NCBI GenBank assembly: GCA_019787685.1
Contig: JAHNUO010000004.1
Span: forward strand, 2,542,001 to 2,606,000
DNA length: 64,000 bases
DNA from: Chiua virens
Lineage: Eukaryota > Basidiomycota > Agaricomycetes > Boletales > Boletaceae
Direction: 5' to 3'
The notes under the pieces are model-generated. The model was not told the origin of the DNA, ran no database searches, and saw only the letters and a program-made list of their open reading frames with translations. Made by a program: the position numbers and the translations under genes. Below are positions 33,117 through 43,574 of the stretch, one piece after another. Numbering within the stretch: the first letter of the stretch is position 1; each line of letters starts with the position of its first letter.

Positions 33117-33789
33117 TCTTGATCGATTTCGATTATGCCAAGCTAATGGAGGATGAATCAACCATATCTGAGGGTGAATGAACAGTACGTCGCTTTCGCT
33201 CATGTGCCACCATATTGAACTTACTCGCGTTCTCACCCAGGGCACAATTCCCTTCATGGCACTTGATATCTTACGTGCCTTTGGGCCTGAACCCTCGTAC
33301 AACACTGCTCATAAGCCAGAACATGATCTCGAATTGCTTATTTATGTCTTCATCTGGATTTGTGTTCTCTACACAGGTCCAGGAGAGAAGTCTCTCCCCA
33401 CTCACACCACGTGTTTGGAGCACTGGGTGAACTGTAAAATGCCTTCTGATATAGAATCCCTCTGGACTAAGAAGACTGGAGAAGTCTACATGCAAGTCAC
33501 ACTAAATCACTTCACGCCATACTTTCAGTGCCTCAAGCCTTGGGTTCAATAACTTTACGCTGTGATTGCTCGTAGCCATTCGGGTTCGAATCAGACGCCC
33601 CTCACTTATGACATTCTGAGAGAGATCTTTCTTGACAGCTTCTTCAACATGCAGGAGCCAGTAGCAGACAGCGGTGTCACCCCAGTGGAGCACACTCAGA
33701 AAATTTTGGGGATTAATCCACAAGCCCAGAACTTGAAGCGCAAAACCAACATTCACATGGCACGTACTTCGAAGCGACTTCACCGATAA

Positions 33790-34395
33790 ATGCCTTGGCT
33801 AGGGACCAACACGCAGGCCCAAGAGCATAAAACTGCGGCTGCCGACTTGATGCATATCTCGAAGCGAATACACCGATAAAATGTCCTGGCCTCGGCCTGA
33901 GTCATGCAATATGTCCAGATGGCTTAGATCCTTTCTATATCAATATCATATGTACTAGTGTTTGTCCTGTACATGTCCCCAATGTAAATGTAAACCTTAC
34001 TACCAATTTGGCAAGTCACATGAAGTCACACAGTCATACAAAGTCACTTCCCGAAACACGTTGCATGCTTAAGCCTACTACGTGTTCAGATCTTGCCTCT
34101 GACTCACCGGCACCTATGACTGGCTAGTATGAACATTCAAGATTATGGTTTGATGCCCAGCAATAATGCCTGCGTTGGTTTCTGCAGGGCGGCATGGATT
34201 TTAGCGGCGGTAATGTCATTCCAAGGTCAGCTTGTGGTCTGGTGTGTGTTTTGACGACTCATTGCAGAGTCATTCACATTGGCGATGTGGCTACATAAAT
34301 CTCATGCCACGACTGTTTCTAGTCATGCCTTCATCGACATCTCCTCCACCCCCTCCGTCATTCTACCTCTGAGTCTCTTCGTTTCTTGTTCATCA
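33790..34395. other. Spacer between FunK1 and DUF6532 genes
   Basis: No convincing ORF. It contains a near repeat of the FunK1 3' end (CGAAGCGACTTCACCGATAAATG and CGAAGCGAATACACCGATAAAATG, at 33771 and 33863). It presumably holds the promoter of the DUF6532 gene. Confidence 0.5.
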
Positions 34396-37217
34396 ATGGC
34401 AAAATTGGCTATGTCGCTGCAAAAACGCACGTCTCAAACATTGAACGAAGATGCCCAGGGGGCTGTTGACGCTCGTAAAAAAGTGAAAGCGACCGTCTCC
34501 AATCACGAAGGTATCAGACAACGTTCTTCCAAGTTTGTTGATAGTGACTGGTGACTATCGTGCACAGGTTTCGATACTGCACCTCATCGATCTTCCAGAT
34601 CAAACATTGGGAAGGGCGGACAGAAAGCTCAGCTGCAAAACATAGAATGCATCCAAACCCAGATGTCCGATAAGGCATCCAAGCTTGTGACTGCGACTAC
34701 GAATGAACCGATGAACCCTATGGCCCCATTGGCTCTAGATGCAGGATCTCAAGTTTCAAAGGAGTCTTCCAGTGGCGTGGTGTGCAAAGTACTATTATCC
34801 TTCATCTAGCTAGCTAACTTCAGTGACTCTTTACGCTGTTAGGTACACCCTAGCGTCCATACTGCACCTCTACCAACCTATTGAGAATCATTGGAGAACT
34901 CGCACTCTGGTTTCAACAGTTTCTTCGAAGAGAAATCCGTTACAAGCCACTAACAGCTGCTTCACTCGAGTACGTTAGATGCTCCTTTAACAGCCTCAGA
35001 CAAGTACTCTGGTCCTCCGCCTCTAGTTTCCGCTGCTGCTCGACACAGTTCAATCATTCCGACTATCCGTCGTTCTAGTTCTGGTGGTGCCTTCAGCACC
35101 CCATCCTACACTGATTCCAGATCCCCTTCTCACGGTGGTTCCATTGCACCCTCTCATGGTGGCTCCATCGCGCCATCCTCCCACGGTGGATCCACAGCGC
35201 CATCATCTCGGAGTAGCTCTGTAGTCAGACTTCGTCGTTCTCTTGGTTCTTCGCAAGCAATACAACGAGTCCATTTACCTTTGACGATAACTTACTCTGT
35301 GCGCAGCTTGGAAGAATTGAACCAACAATCACGTTACTCTTTTGACACGGCGCCAGAACATCCACCATCCTACCGGACTGACAGCATTGAGGACGGTTCG
35401 AAAGATGTGCGTATGGATGGTAAGGATCTTTATGGTTTGTAGTTCCCTCAGCAAGTTTTGATGATCATCGACCAGACGAGTCATCCATTAACATTGACGA
35501 GATCTCCCCTGATGAAGACAAACGAGAAGCCGAGAAGGGACTTCGAGGTAAGTGTGTGAATGTCTAGAGTGACCTCAGTGATAGCCTGTCATCTTAGGGC
35601 CAAATGCTCACCACATCCCAGACGATTGCGACATAGGTACCTCATCGTGTCGCGATGAGTAAATTACTCAATGTACTAACAGATCCTGTCTTGCTCACAG
35701 AGGAATGGCACCATAGTCACTCGGACAACCACGCTCGCCACATTCCTGAAAATCACATTGCAGGTGAGCTGCATCACATATAGAAAGATAGGCTAATGCT
35801 AACTATTCATACCTATATATCCAATTTTATTGATTCGGAAGAATATTCAGATGTCGGGGTTCGTGATGTGGTGAATGAGCACCATCAATGTAACTGTTTC
35901 CCTTGTCCTCTGCATCCAACGGCCCTTCGTGGTATCCAGCTCTAACAACAAAAATCATCGTCGTGATCCTAATGCACCATTGGCTGCATCTTCTGTCCCA
36001 TCCCTAGCCTTTCCCGTTGCTTCCCATGTCCTGCCTGTACCATCTCAGACCTCTGTCGTTTCTTCTCGGGCTTCCTCCGAGGTGTTGTTGGTACCCTCTC
36101 AAGACGCGTCTGTTCCATCTCATGGTCCGTCCATCCCACCTCAAGTACCAGCTCTTGATGTCCCCGCAGGACCGCTGGATGGCAATCCAACTAAACTCCG
36201 TGCTTACCCTGTCACCTTCCGGCCTGTAATCGAACATGCAAAGCTGATCGCACAGTGTGACTCTTCTTCCATCAACCCATTCATGTCGCGCGTCGAGTTC
36301 CTTGATGGGAAGGCCGTGGAGTATTTTAATGAAGCACTGGCTGAAACAGCGAATGTTCCGCAAGGTATGTACAACTACGATGGTTATTGATAACCGTTCA
36401 TTTCCAACTTCTACGCACCACAGGGTATTGGCCACACTATCAGAGAGACTTGTCCACTCTGGTAAGTGATACGGTTGGTAATATTCACGTGTTCTGATGA
36501 TATCAACAGCTTTGGGAAGCCATGATGACATGGCGCTCAACACTCAAAAACAAGGCCCACAAGATCGTGCTGTGTTTTTATTCGTTGGGTGAAGATCATC
36601 CTGCTGCGGAGAATAAAGCCCAAGCCCAGGCCTTGGTACAAGGCTCAACTTTTACCTTCAATGGTGTAGATGAAGAGGTATGTCAATGTGTTGTTTTGGT
36701 TTGTGACTGACACTCATCATAGGGATCCACCAACAATATGGCAGCCCCCGCACTAAGTGCTCTCATCCTTTCATTCTTCTACAATGGTTCTTCATCATTG
36801 GCTGTTGCCTTCCCTGATGTTTTCGCCGGCAAGGTTCCTCAAGTGACGGTGTGTTTGGCAGCAACTGCGGTATGTACTACATTGATATTTATGTTTCGGG
36901 AAAATTCCTACGTACTTTTTTGAAAGCTTCAGGCTGCAATCGACGAGTATACATCTACCGGAACTAGGGAGGATCGCAAGTTCGAGTATCAAGGTTATTC
37001 CAAGATTTTCGCCCACTTCTACACCATGCAGCTCACAATAAACGAAAATCTGAAGCACGCTGCAAAAACATGGGCACTGAGAATTGAATGGGCAAATTCT
37101 GCCGGGTAAGTTTTATTTGTCTTGAATATATGTTCTGACGTGTTTTTGTAGAGTACCTGCTAATGACCCTGGTAATATCATTGCGTTTGAAGATGATTTT
37201 CACCCGATTCTAGATTG
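34396..37217 (+). CDS. DUF6532-domain protein, multi-exon
   Basis: The N-terminus MAKLAMSLQKRTSQTLNEDA is followed by spliced exons with PHRSSRSNIGKGGQKAQLQN and TNEPMNPMAPLA, then Ser/Gly/His-rich repeats (35100-35210). The DUF6532 domain starts in the exon 35950-36365 (KLRAYPVTFRPVIEHAKLIAQC, SINPFMSRVEFLDG). It continues in exons near 36424-36465, 36511-36677 (LWEAMMTWRSTLKNKA, GVDEE), 36722-36869 (TNNMAAPALSALILSFFYNG), about 36933-37107 and 37152-37217, with GT-AG introns between them. Several upstream exon borders are uncertain and a stop near 34880 may indicate damage. DUF6532 is known from basidiomycetes and its function is unknown. It lies inside the transposon ends, so it may be cargo. 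Confidence 0.72.
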
Positions 37218-37541
37218 AGCTCAATCTGGGTCATGTCATGGTTTGGTAATGCAGGTTTTGGTTCCGAGTTGTTGTGTTATCCCTGGTACATTTCTATTGT
37301 GGTTGTATGCTGTGTTAGGATCCACAATATTACATCTGTGATACTATTTGCCCTCCTTATGGTCCTGTCAACAGTATGTGTGAGATCTGTGTGGTCTGCA
37401 CAGTGATATGGTTCTTATTCAAGGATAATTTGATTTCATTGTGCACAGAACTTGGATAGATCTATGGGGATCTGGAATACTAGGTACCTCACTATATGGC
37501 CTGTAAGACTATGTACATCTCTATAGATCTGCACAGGGTAT
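37218..37541. other. Right subterminal region of the Plavaka-type element
   Basis: Non-coding. It includes GAGATCTGTGTGG at 37382-37394, the exact inverted partner of 20439-20451, and further GATCTG/TGCACAG motifs up to the terminal repeat. Confidence 0.55.
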
Positions 37542-37554
37542 GGCTGGTTTGCTG
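37542..37554 (+). repeat. Right terminal inverted repeat of the Plavaka-type element
   Basis: GGCTGGTTTGCTG, inverted relative to 20393-20405 with one mismatch, followed by AT (37555-37556). Confidence 0.75.
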
Positions 37555-37797
37555 ATGAAGCGTCAGTAGATGGTTCAGGTGCTCCCCAAGCGTTAGCGGT
37601 GGCTGTTCCATATTCTTCGTAGGGTGAGAAGAGACCGAAGGTGACTGCAAAAGGATAGTCTCATCGTTTGATAGAGACATAAATTGGCCTTTGAGATTCT
37701 TGTACCTTGTTTGTAAGGTAGAATGCGAGGTAACCGAAAAAGTAGGTTGTGATCGTGCAGGAGATGATGAATGCAATTGCAACGAGTTCCCAAGACA
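37555..37797 (-). pseudogene. ORF2 of copy G, cut near its 3' end by the DNA transposon
   Basis: ATG at 37797-37795 (- strand), then the same membrane segment and YLTNKVQESQRPIY tail as in B. A TGA at 37663-37661 replaces the second Arg codon (CGA). The frame then continues to DAS at the insertion point. The remaining codons and the TGG TAA end lie at 20390-20381, on the other side of the 17-kb insert. Confidence 0.85.
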
Positions 37798-37812
37798 TAA
37801 AAGATTTTCTAT

Positions 37813-38499
37813 TTAGAGATATCTGGAAGGAATCCTAAGAGTATTTCTAGGACATAGTGTGGGGAATTCGAAGTTATCGTATTGGGAATACAGACGGATG
37901 CGGGAAGGAACTAAGTTAGCTCTGTGGCACCTAAGTATTCTTTTTCTTTCGATCTCCGTTCTCACGTTTCTCCTTTCAATCTCTCTGGGTGGGAGCCAAT
38001 TGTTAGGGTCTCCTAGACTTTCCTCAGAGGGCTCTTGTAGTGGAGCAGGTGGGAATGGTGACGGTTCTCTTTCAGGAATGGGAGTGGGGAAATACTCTCG
38101 CTTGACCTCAACTTCCTCAGTTGGATACCTTAATTCCAGGCTGTCGGACCGGGTTGACTCGTAGTCGGATAGGGACGCATCGTCTCCTATAAAGTGACCT
38201 AATAAGGCGTGGAAAATCTCTGTATCTGTCCTGTCCTCGGGATCAAGATCCTCTAAGGCAACTACCTCAGCGAGATAGGCGGCGTCAAGTACGTATGGTG
38301 AGTCTTCTAGACCCGGGAACGCTTCTTGAGCAGCGGTGACAATGGAGAGAGGGAGGGAGGTCACTATTTTTTGTGGTCTCAGTAAAGAGGACAATGAGTG
38401 ATGGGTGCACTTGTCAGCTGGTGTGCTATGTGGACCTTGAGTCTTGAGCGGCTTATTTGAAGCTAACAAAAATCTTCCGTTCAAAGGTTGCGACTTACT
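37813..38499 (-). CDS. ORF1 of copy G, start codon made by splicing
   Basis: The predicted CDS is base 38499 joined to 38363-37813 (184 aa, MTSLPLSIVTAAQEAFPG). The intron 38498-38364 has GTAAGT and TAG ends and joins A to TG. The exon frame is open to TAG at 37813, with no stop, although the rest of this element is decayed. Two ATGs occur in ORF1, both out of frame and both explicable by C-to-T change at a CpG. It aligns with ORF1 of B throughout (LEDLDPEDRTDTEIFHALLG, LRYPTEEVEVKREYFP). Function unknown. Confidence 0.7.
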   Translation of the reverse strand, partial: SKSQPLNGRFLLASNKPLKTQGPHSTPADKCTHHSLSSLLRPQKIVTSLPLSIVTAAQEAFPGLEDSPYVLDAAYLAEVVALEDLDPEDRTDTEIFHALLGHFIGDDASLSDYESTRSDSLELRYPTEEVEVKREYFPTPIPEREPSPFPPAPLQEPSEESLGDPNNWLPPREIERRNVRTEIERKRILRCHRANLVPSRIRLYSQYDNFEFPTLCPRNTLRIPSRYL

Positions 38500-38596
38500 T
38501 CTGGCGCTTGTTCCTTGTTTAGTGGTAAGACGGCTACGACGAGGTCAAGGGACTTGACAGTAGTTTCGACGGCAAAAAAGGGCAACAAAGTTCTAA

Positions 38597-39026
38597 TGAA
38601 ACAACCTAGAACAAGACTAGACTGTTAAGTGTAGTGGTTGAGTGGAGAGGGGGTTCAGTCCAGTGAAGAGGTGAAAACTCCAAGAGAACTTTGTTAGAGC
38701 TCTCTGGCTGTGATTCATGGGGTTTATATACTACATGGATATCAGAGTTCTAATCTGAGTATGAACTACGTAGATAAGCATAATGTATCCTATTGGATGA
38801 TAAGGTGTGAATAGATATGAGTCATAGATAAGAGCATAGCCTTGCACTGCCGGTGATGAGTCAGTGATAAGGGAAATGAATTGATAAGGGCATGAGGTAA
38901 TGGATGCCGTGTTATTGTGGCAGCCAATCAGATATGATCCTTTGGACAGCCTTGACATGAGGCATTTATCTTTAGAATAGGTTGAACGTTGGAGTTATTA
39001 ACTGAGGAAAAGTTGGTATCGTAACA
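38597..39026 (-). repeat. 5' LTR of copy G
   Basis: 430 bp. The - strand reads TGTTACGATACC...TTTCA. The self-primer complement lies at 38685-38695 and the primer site at 38584-38594 just beyond the LTR. Followed outside by CCATG (39027-39031). Confidence 0.93.
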
Positions 39027-39031
39027 CCATG

Positions 39032-40167
39032 CCACAAAACATGTACATCTATGGATCTCACTAAATTATATCTCTCTCACATATGGAAGCACCATGGCCT
39101 CCCTAACTTCATCATTTCCAATACAGGACCGCAATTTGCTTCACAACTTGTGAAAGACATATGCTCAGGGTTAAAAATAACACCCAAATTAAGCACTGCT
39201 AATCACCCACAAACTGACGGACAATCAGAGTGAATGAATCGAGAAGTAATATCTTCGCATGTTCTGTGCAGAGAAGAACACCACATGGTCCAACTGGCTC
39301 CCCTTAGCCCAGTTCTCATACAACAGCAAGAAACACACTGCTATGAAGTACTCTCCTTTTGAAATCACACGCTCTTATGTCCCTAGGATGGGACTCATGC
39401 CACATGATATGAAAAACCCTGCAGCTCAGAACTATATTATGGATTTCTCCAAAGTTCTAGAGCAGGCCAAATCAAATATAGATAAAGCCGCAGACCAACA
39501 TCAGGCAGACAAATCGAGATCAGAACCCCCTTCCTACTCAGTTGGCAATCAGGTCTGGCTCTCAACTGCCAATTTAAAAATAAAACAACACCCCAAATTC
39601 ACAGACAAGTGGATTGGACCCTATGACATAATATCCATGCATGGGCCAAATGCCATTAAGCTTCGCCTCCCACATTCCATGTGAATACATCCAGTTGTTA
39701 ATATTTCCCAGGTCAAGCCTTATAAGGAACACCCCCCCGATCAGCTGGTTTACAAACCGTGCCCTATTGTTATCGGAGATGACCGAGAGGAAGAATACGA
39801 AGTGGAATATATCATCAATTCTCACATGCAAGGACGCCGCCTGGAGTACCTTATTCATTGGAAAGGTTATGACGAAGATGAACGCACATGGGAACCATTG
39901 AAAAATCTCATGAATGCTCAGGAATTGATTAGCGACTTTCACGAAGCGCACCCTGAAGCACCCCATCGTCTAAAAGTCACCTTTACCGAATTCAACTCTA
40001 TGTTCCTAAATTATGAGAACATGACCAAATCAGAAGATGAGGATAGTCTCCATCATCTCAATCATGAAACATTAGATCATCTGGAGTCTGATCATCAGAC
40101 AGGGAATAGTGTTACGATCTTGACATTTTCACCCTCTTTACTGGTTACTACCTTCAATCTTTTCTAG
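39032..40167 (+). pseudogene. pol: Copy C, right segment: integrase and chromodomain
   Basis: Continues the integrase of C exactly where 15092 ends (CHKTCTSMDL in B). The second catalytic position is altered (ISNTGPQF instead of ISDRGPQF), the Glu region HPQTDGQSE is followed by a TGA, and there is a frameshift near 39240. The chromodomain is clear (LEYLIHWKGYDEDERTWEPL, near 39840-39900). The coding tail enters the LTR. Confidence 0.9.
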
Positions 40168-40566
40168 ATGCTATTACAGCATCCTATGCTAAGGCTATCC
40201 AAAGGATCATATCTGATTGGCTGCCACATATTCACATGCTGTCATCCTTTATGACTCAATTCCTACACGTGTATTCACACATGACTCATCATGACTCACA
40301 ACCCGCCAGATACCTGTGCAAGGCTATGCTCTTATCTATGACTCATATCTATTCACACCTTATCGACCAATAGGGTCTTGTATGGTTATCTATGTAGTTC
40401 ATACTCAGATTAGAAGCCCGACATCCATGTAGTATATAAACCCCATGAATCAATGCCAGAGGACTCTAACAAAGTTCTCTTGGAGTTTTTGCCTCTTCAC
40501 TGGACTGAACCCCTCTTCACTACACCACTACAACTTTAACAGTCTAGGTTGTTCTAGGTTGTTTCA
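40110..40566 (+). repeat. 3' LTR of copy C
   Basis: 457 bp, TGTTACGATCTT...TTTCA, more diverged than the LTRs of A, B and G and with an extra stretch near 40220-40300. It keeps TATATAAA (40433-40440) and the self-primer sequence AACAAAGTTCT (40468-40478). Its partner LTR is outside the window. Confidence 0.88.
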
Positions 40567-42879
40567 AATGTAATGACATAGGAAACTGAAATGTTCGTAG
40601 AGTGATCTGGGTATATACTACAAGGGTTAGGGATGAGGGTTTATCCTTGTAAGGCAATCTTCAAGGTCTAGCCTCAGTATCTATAGACTAAAGACTAAAG
40701 AAGGGAATTTGAATTTTCCTGACACCATTCATGGGTAATTGTTTGACTTTGTACTGCTACAGTCAATATTGGTCCATTGTACAAATGGTTGTATCTTGGA
40801 CCCAACCATCATCATTCTAAGTGTGACTCCTAAGGAAGTTGAGAACCTTCTACTAGCATTGTAATCAGTACCGTTAAACCTGATGACCTTTCGAACTCAT
40901 CATCTAGGGTTGCTCAGGACTAGTTGTTACAACTTTTCTTTTCTTGCCTTGTCAACTCCATTTTCCCAATGAACTCTTACCTAGCTCTTCCACTCTATGA
41001 CCCACTCCCCATACTTGCAGAGATCATATCACTCCATAGCATGGTAGCTTTCTTTGTTTGTTGTTCAGTCATCATATGACTCCCTCTTCTCACGAAGTAT
41101 CCCTACTTCACCTTTGTTCCCTTTGCTTGGTTCTACCCTTCTTTGGAACACCCCATTTATATCAATGTATATAATACCTTGCAGCAATACTCTTTGTACA
41201 TACTGCAATCTAGCCGAGTATCACTGCTCCACTCACCTCAGTACCTGTGACCACTTGACCAGACTACTCTTAGTCCTCCTTGAACACTCAGACTCCTCGT
41301 AGTCAACCCTCGACTATCCCAAGGGTATAGATTGCCAACCAGACAACTCTCAGCAATGCCTGAGTTTCACTTGACTCTCTGGTAGCAATCTGCTGACCAG
41401 ATCCCTTGTTCAACTCTTCAGCACACCATGTATCAAGTGGTGGTTGTTTGAGTTATCGCAGCCACTTGGTACTTAGTGCTTTTGCGGCTATGCTAGGTCC
41501 TACCCAGAAATTGTAACACTAGTACTGCCATTGCAGGGTGTTGAGATGACATATCCTGCAGATGTGAGAAGTGGGGGCAGTGTCATTGTGCAAGTTCTGA
41601 TTGGCTGGCATGTCGCTTAATACCTGTCCCAGCTGAGGCTTCACTGTGTCGATTTCTTGGGTGAGAATGGCTAGTTGTTCTCTCATCCAGCTTTCCAGGT
41701 GGTCACCATCAGCAGGACTGTGGTCACTGGCACATTCTAGGTGAGAACATTTTCGAGGGGGTTCAAGGTGTACTGTGGCATCTGAGAATGACTGAATCAG
41801 ATATTACTGTCATGGTGAGACATTAGTCTTGGTTACCTGGGCACCCAAGTGCTGCCATCAAACATTTTCGGTCAAGTGGTGGTTGTCTTGCCATGGCTGG
41901 GTGCAGATCTTGGATTTGAACTTGTCGACAGAGCCTGTCAGAGTGTGAAAAGGCAGTGAACAATTATGCAAGTAGAACAATCATACCTTTAAGTGATCTG
42001 TCGCTCTCCACTAAGGGTGACATAGTAGCAATGGGATGTGAAACTAGCTGCTCAGCGCATGCTAATTTAACTCAGGCAACTGAGGCAAGTGTGTCAGTCC
42101 TTTGGATTTTAAGCTCACAGGGGCTGACCCATTGTGGCTTTGAAATCAATTCAGTACTAGCCCTGTGCATGTTACAAATGAATTCAAATGAAAGGACGAC
42201 TCACCATTAAAGTGATGGGAAACTAACTTGGCCCAGGCTGAAGCTGTGAGTGGGACTAGTCACCAGTTCAAGTTGGTGATGGGAAACTAAAGTGGTGATT
42301 TATAAACCTTGAGGTGACATGAGGTGCATAATCTGTATGTGTCAATGACATGAGTAAGTTGCAAGAAACTCAAGCGGGCAGAGGGAGGTCCGAGTGCATC
42401 AATGAGTCGCACTAGTTTCGGTGGTGGGAATGTTGAATCTCAGCTACAGACCTTTAGCCAGTTGACATTGGAGATCGAGATTTCCAAACAGGGACTAGAG
42501 TCATAGGGACGGGAGACTAGAAACTTTCTCACCTGGCCCAGGTAACCAAAGGCCTCTGATTTCCTTGGACATCATTGCAAAGTGGGTCTATGCACTTATT
42601 GGCGCTGCATCCCTGCTGGTTCTCACCTTTCAGCCCCAGCAGCGAAATTGGTGACATATAAAAGGTTCGTTTACATCGTCCTTCATGTCTATTGATCCTT
42701 TGCTGTATCATGATGTTTTCTGCTTCTGCCTCTGCTGACAGCCCTACTTGAGACCAGCAGATGTCTGGCCAGAAGTGTGTGAGTTCCAACGCTTTGCAGC
42801 TGGGTCCAAGAAAAAAACCATAAATTGAACTTGCGCTGTCGCTGGCAGCGAGGAGAGGTTGTCTCTGACTTGTATTATT
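40567..42879. other. Gene-poor, CpG-poor stretch without recognised features
   Basis: No ORF longer than about 86 codons with recognisable similarity. CpG is scarce, as in the old transposon copies, so this is probably decayed repeat or former genic DNA. A short repeat, GTGATGGGAAACTAA-like, occurs near 42213 and 42277. Confidence 0.6.
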
Positions 42880-43290
42880 TTCAGTACTACTCAGGATCCC
42901 TTAGTACATCACAGGCGTCACTTCGGTAGGGCTGTACATGCATTTTGCAATGTGCAAACCCTTGTCATGAACAGTATTCAGTTTATGGCTGATGACGCCC
43001 CCGAAGCGAGCTTGACGGCTGCATGCGTTCCAACTAGGTCTCACTTCTTCAACCTCTGGCTAATTTAATTGCAGGGAGAGAAAAGAAAATGCCATTTTTC
43101 GAGAGTTGCTTCACATTGTGCCAGGTTTGGAAAGGCGCCTCATGTCTTCCTCGGAGGAGGTCATTGCGATCGCTGACCTGGTAAGTTCCGTTGCTACAAT
43201 GCCATATTAATCAGATCTTGAGTTTTGCAGATACAGAATGGTGCCAATGGTGCTAGGGCGCGGTCCGAGGAATGCATTCATATTGGTAAT
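42880..43290 (+). pseudogene. DUF6698-type protein remnant
   Basis: Reads HHRRHFGRAVHAFCNVQTLV, then in another frame ENAIFRELLHIVPGLERRLM and SSEEVIAIADL. Then comes a GTAAGT donor at 43181 and a TTTTGCAG acceptor ending at 43230, followed by IQNGANGARSEE. This order matches the DUF6698 family of basidiomycetes as I know it. The N- and C-terminal parts are missing and the frame changes once, so it is probably a fragment. The role of the family is unknown. Confidence 0.6.
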
Positions 43291-43574
43291 TGGATCCGAA
43301 CGATAACTTGGATGTAGACGAGTATCTCGCGGTCTTTTCCCAGTAGATTCTGGAGGCCAGTAAGACAAGTGCTTGCCTCAAGCAGTTATTTAGTTTCGAG
43401 TCTCCACGACTCAGTCCTTGTTTCAGAACGATATCCGCGGACGCCGAACAGGGGGTGTAAAGTGGCGGGGGATACTCAATAATATCGTGTCGGAGTCAGC
43501 ATTTCATTGCGATTAGAGTCTGCGCCATTGTTGAATAATACCTTTAGCTAGGATCCCTTTGATCCCGTATATAC
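43291..43574. other. Left flank of the inverted duplication
   Basis: No ORF and no recognised motif. It ends at the point (43574/43575) where homology to the right arm begins. Confidence 0.5.

Larger units (their letters stand above)
30646..33552 (+). pseudogene. FunK1 fungal-type protein kinase, broken
   Basis: The N-terminal part (30646-31317) reads into SWLNHVLDAVHP. A second part (31387-31728) has DVDLKMKPDITLLQKD and SFIELTSSEDSSSLRKQVTR, typical of the FunK1 N-terminal region. After a solo LTR (31724-32318), FAPKEFVGYDPTIFF and the kinase lobe follow. ILHRDISIWNLL (HRD loop) lies near 32904 and LIDFDYAK (the DFG-equivalent) near 33120, then FMALDIL and the HDLELLIYV motif. Breaks are the TGA near 31315, the solo LTR, a 50-bp tandem duplication at 33017-33116 (which shifts the frame just before DFD) and a TGA near 33178. 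FunK1 kinases are expanded in mushroom-forming fungi; their substrates are mostly unknown. Confidence 0.85.
20393..37554 (+). mobile_element. Plavaka-type DNA transposon with cargo, 17.2 kb
   Basis: The ends are inverted: CAGCAAACCAACC at 20393 and GGCTGGTTTGCTG ending at 37554 (12 of 13 match), flanked by AT on both sides. An inner inverted pair, CCACACAGATCTC at 20439-20451 and its exact complement at 37382-37394, supports these ends. Deleting the segment with one AT restores the conserved end of ORF2 of copy G, ending TGG TAA as in B and C. Inside are a Plavaka-like transposase gene, a small - strand ORF, a FunK1 kinase, a DUF6532 gene, a nested H element and a solo LTR. The net size without later insertions is about 10.8 kb. 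The kinase and DUF6532 genes look like cargo. Confidence 0.8.
15093..39026 (-). mobile_element. Ty3/gypsy copy G, split by a 17-kb DNA transposon
   Basis: Both LTRs lie in the same - orientation, 430 bp each, with about 8 differences (roughly 98% identical). They are flanked by TSD CCATG (15088-15092 and 39027-39031). The 5' part (LTR, self-primer site, ORF1, most of ORF2) runs from 39026 down to 37555. The 3' part (end of ORF2, gag, pol, LTR) runs from 20392 down to 15093. Removing 20393-37554 plus one AT restores the ORF2 end exactly. Without that insert the element is about 6.8 kb, a normal size for the family. Confidence 0.93.

Noticed and set aside
36004..36543. A 179-aa minus-strand ORF
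   Set aside because: Shadow of the DUF6532 gene, whose protein motifs and splice sites are on the + strand.
15093..39026. A giant cargo-carrying retroelement or Starship-like element of 24 kb
   Set aside because: The interior is a separate DNA transposon with its own inverted ends and AT duplication, and no tyrosine recombinase is present. Removing it repairs ORF2.
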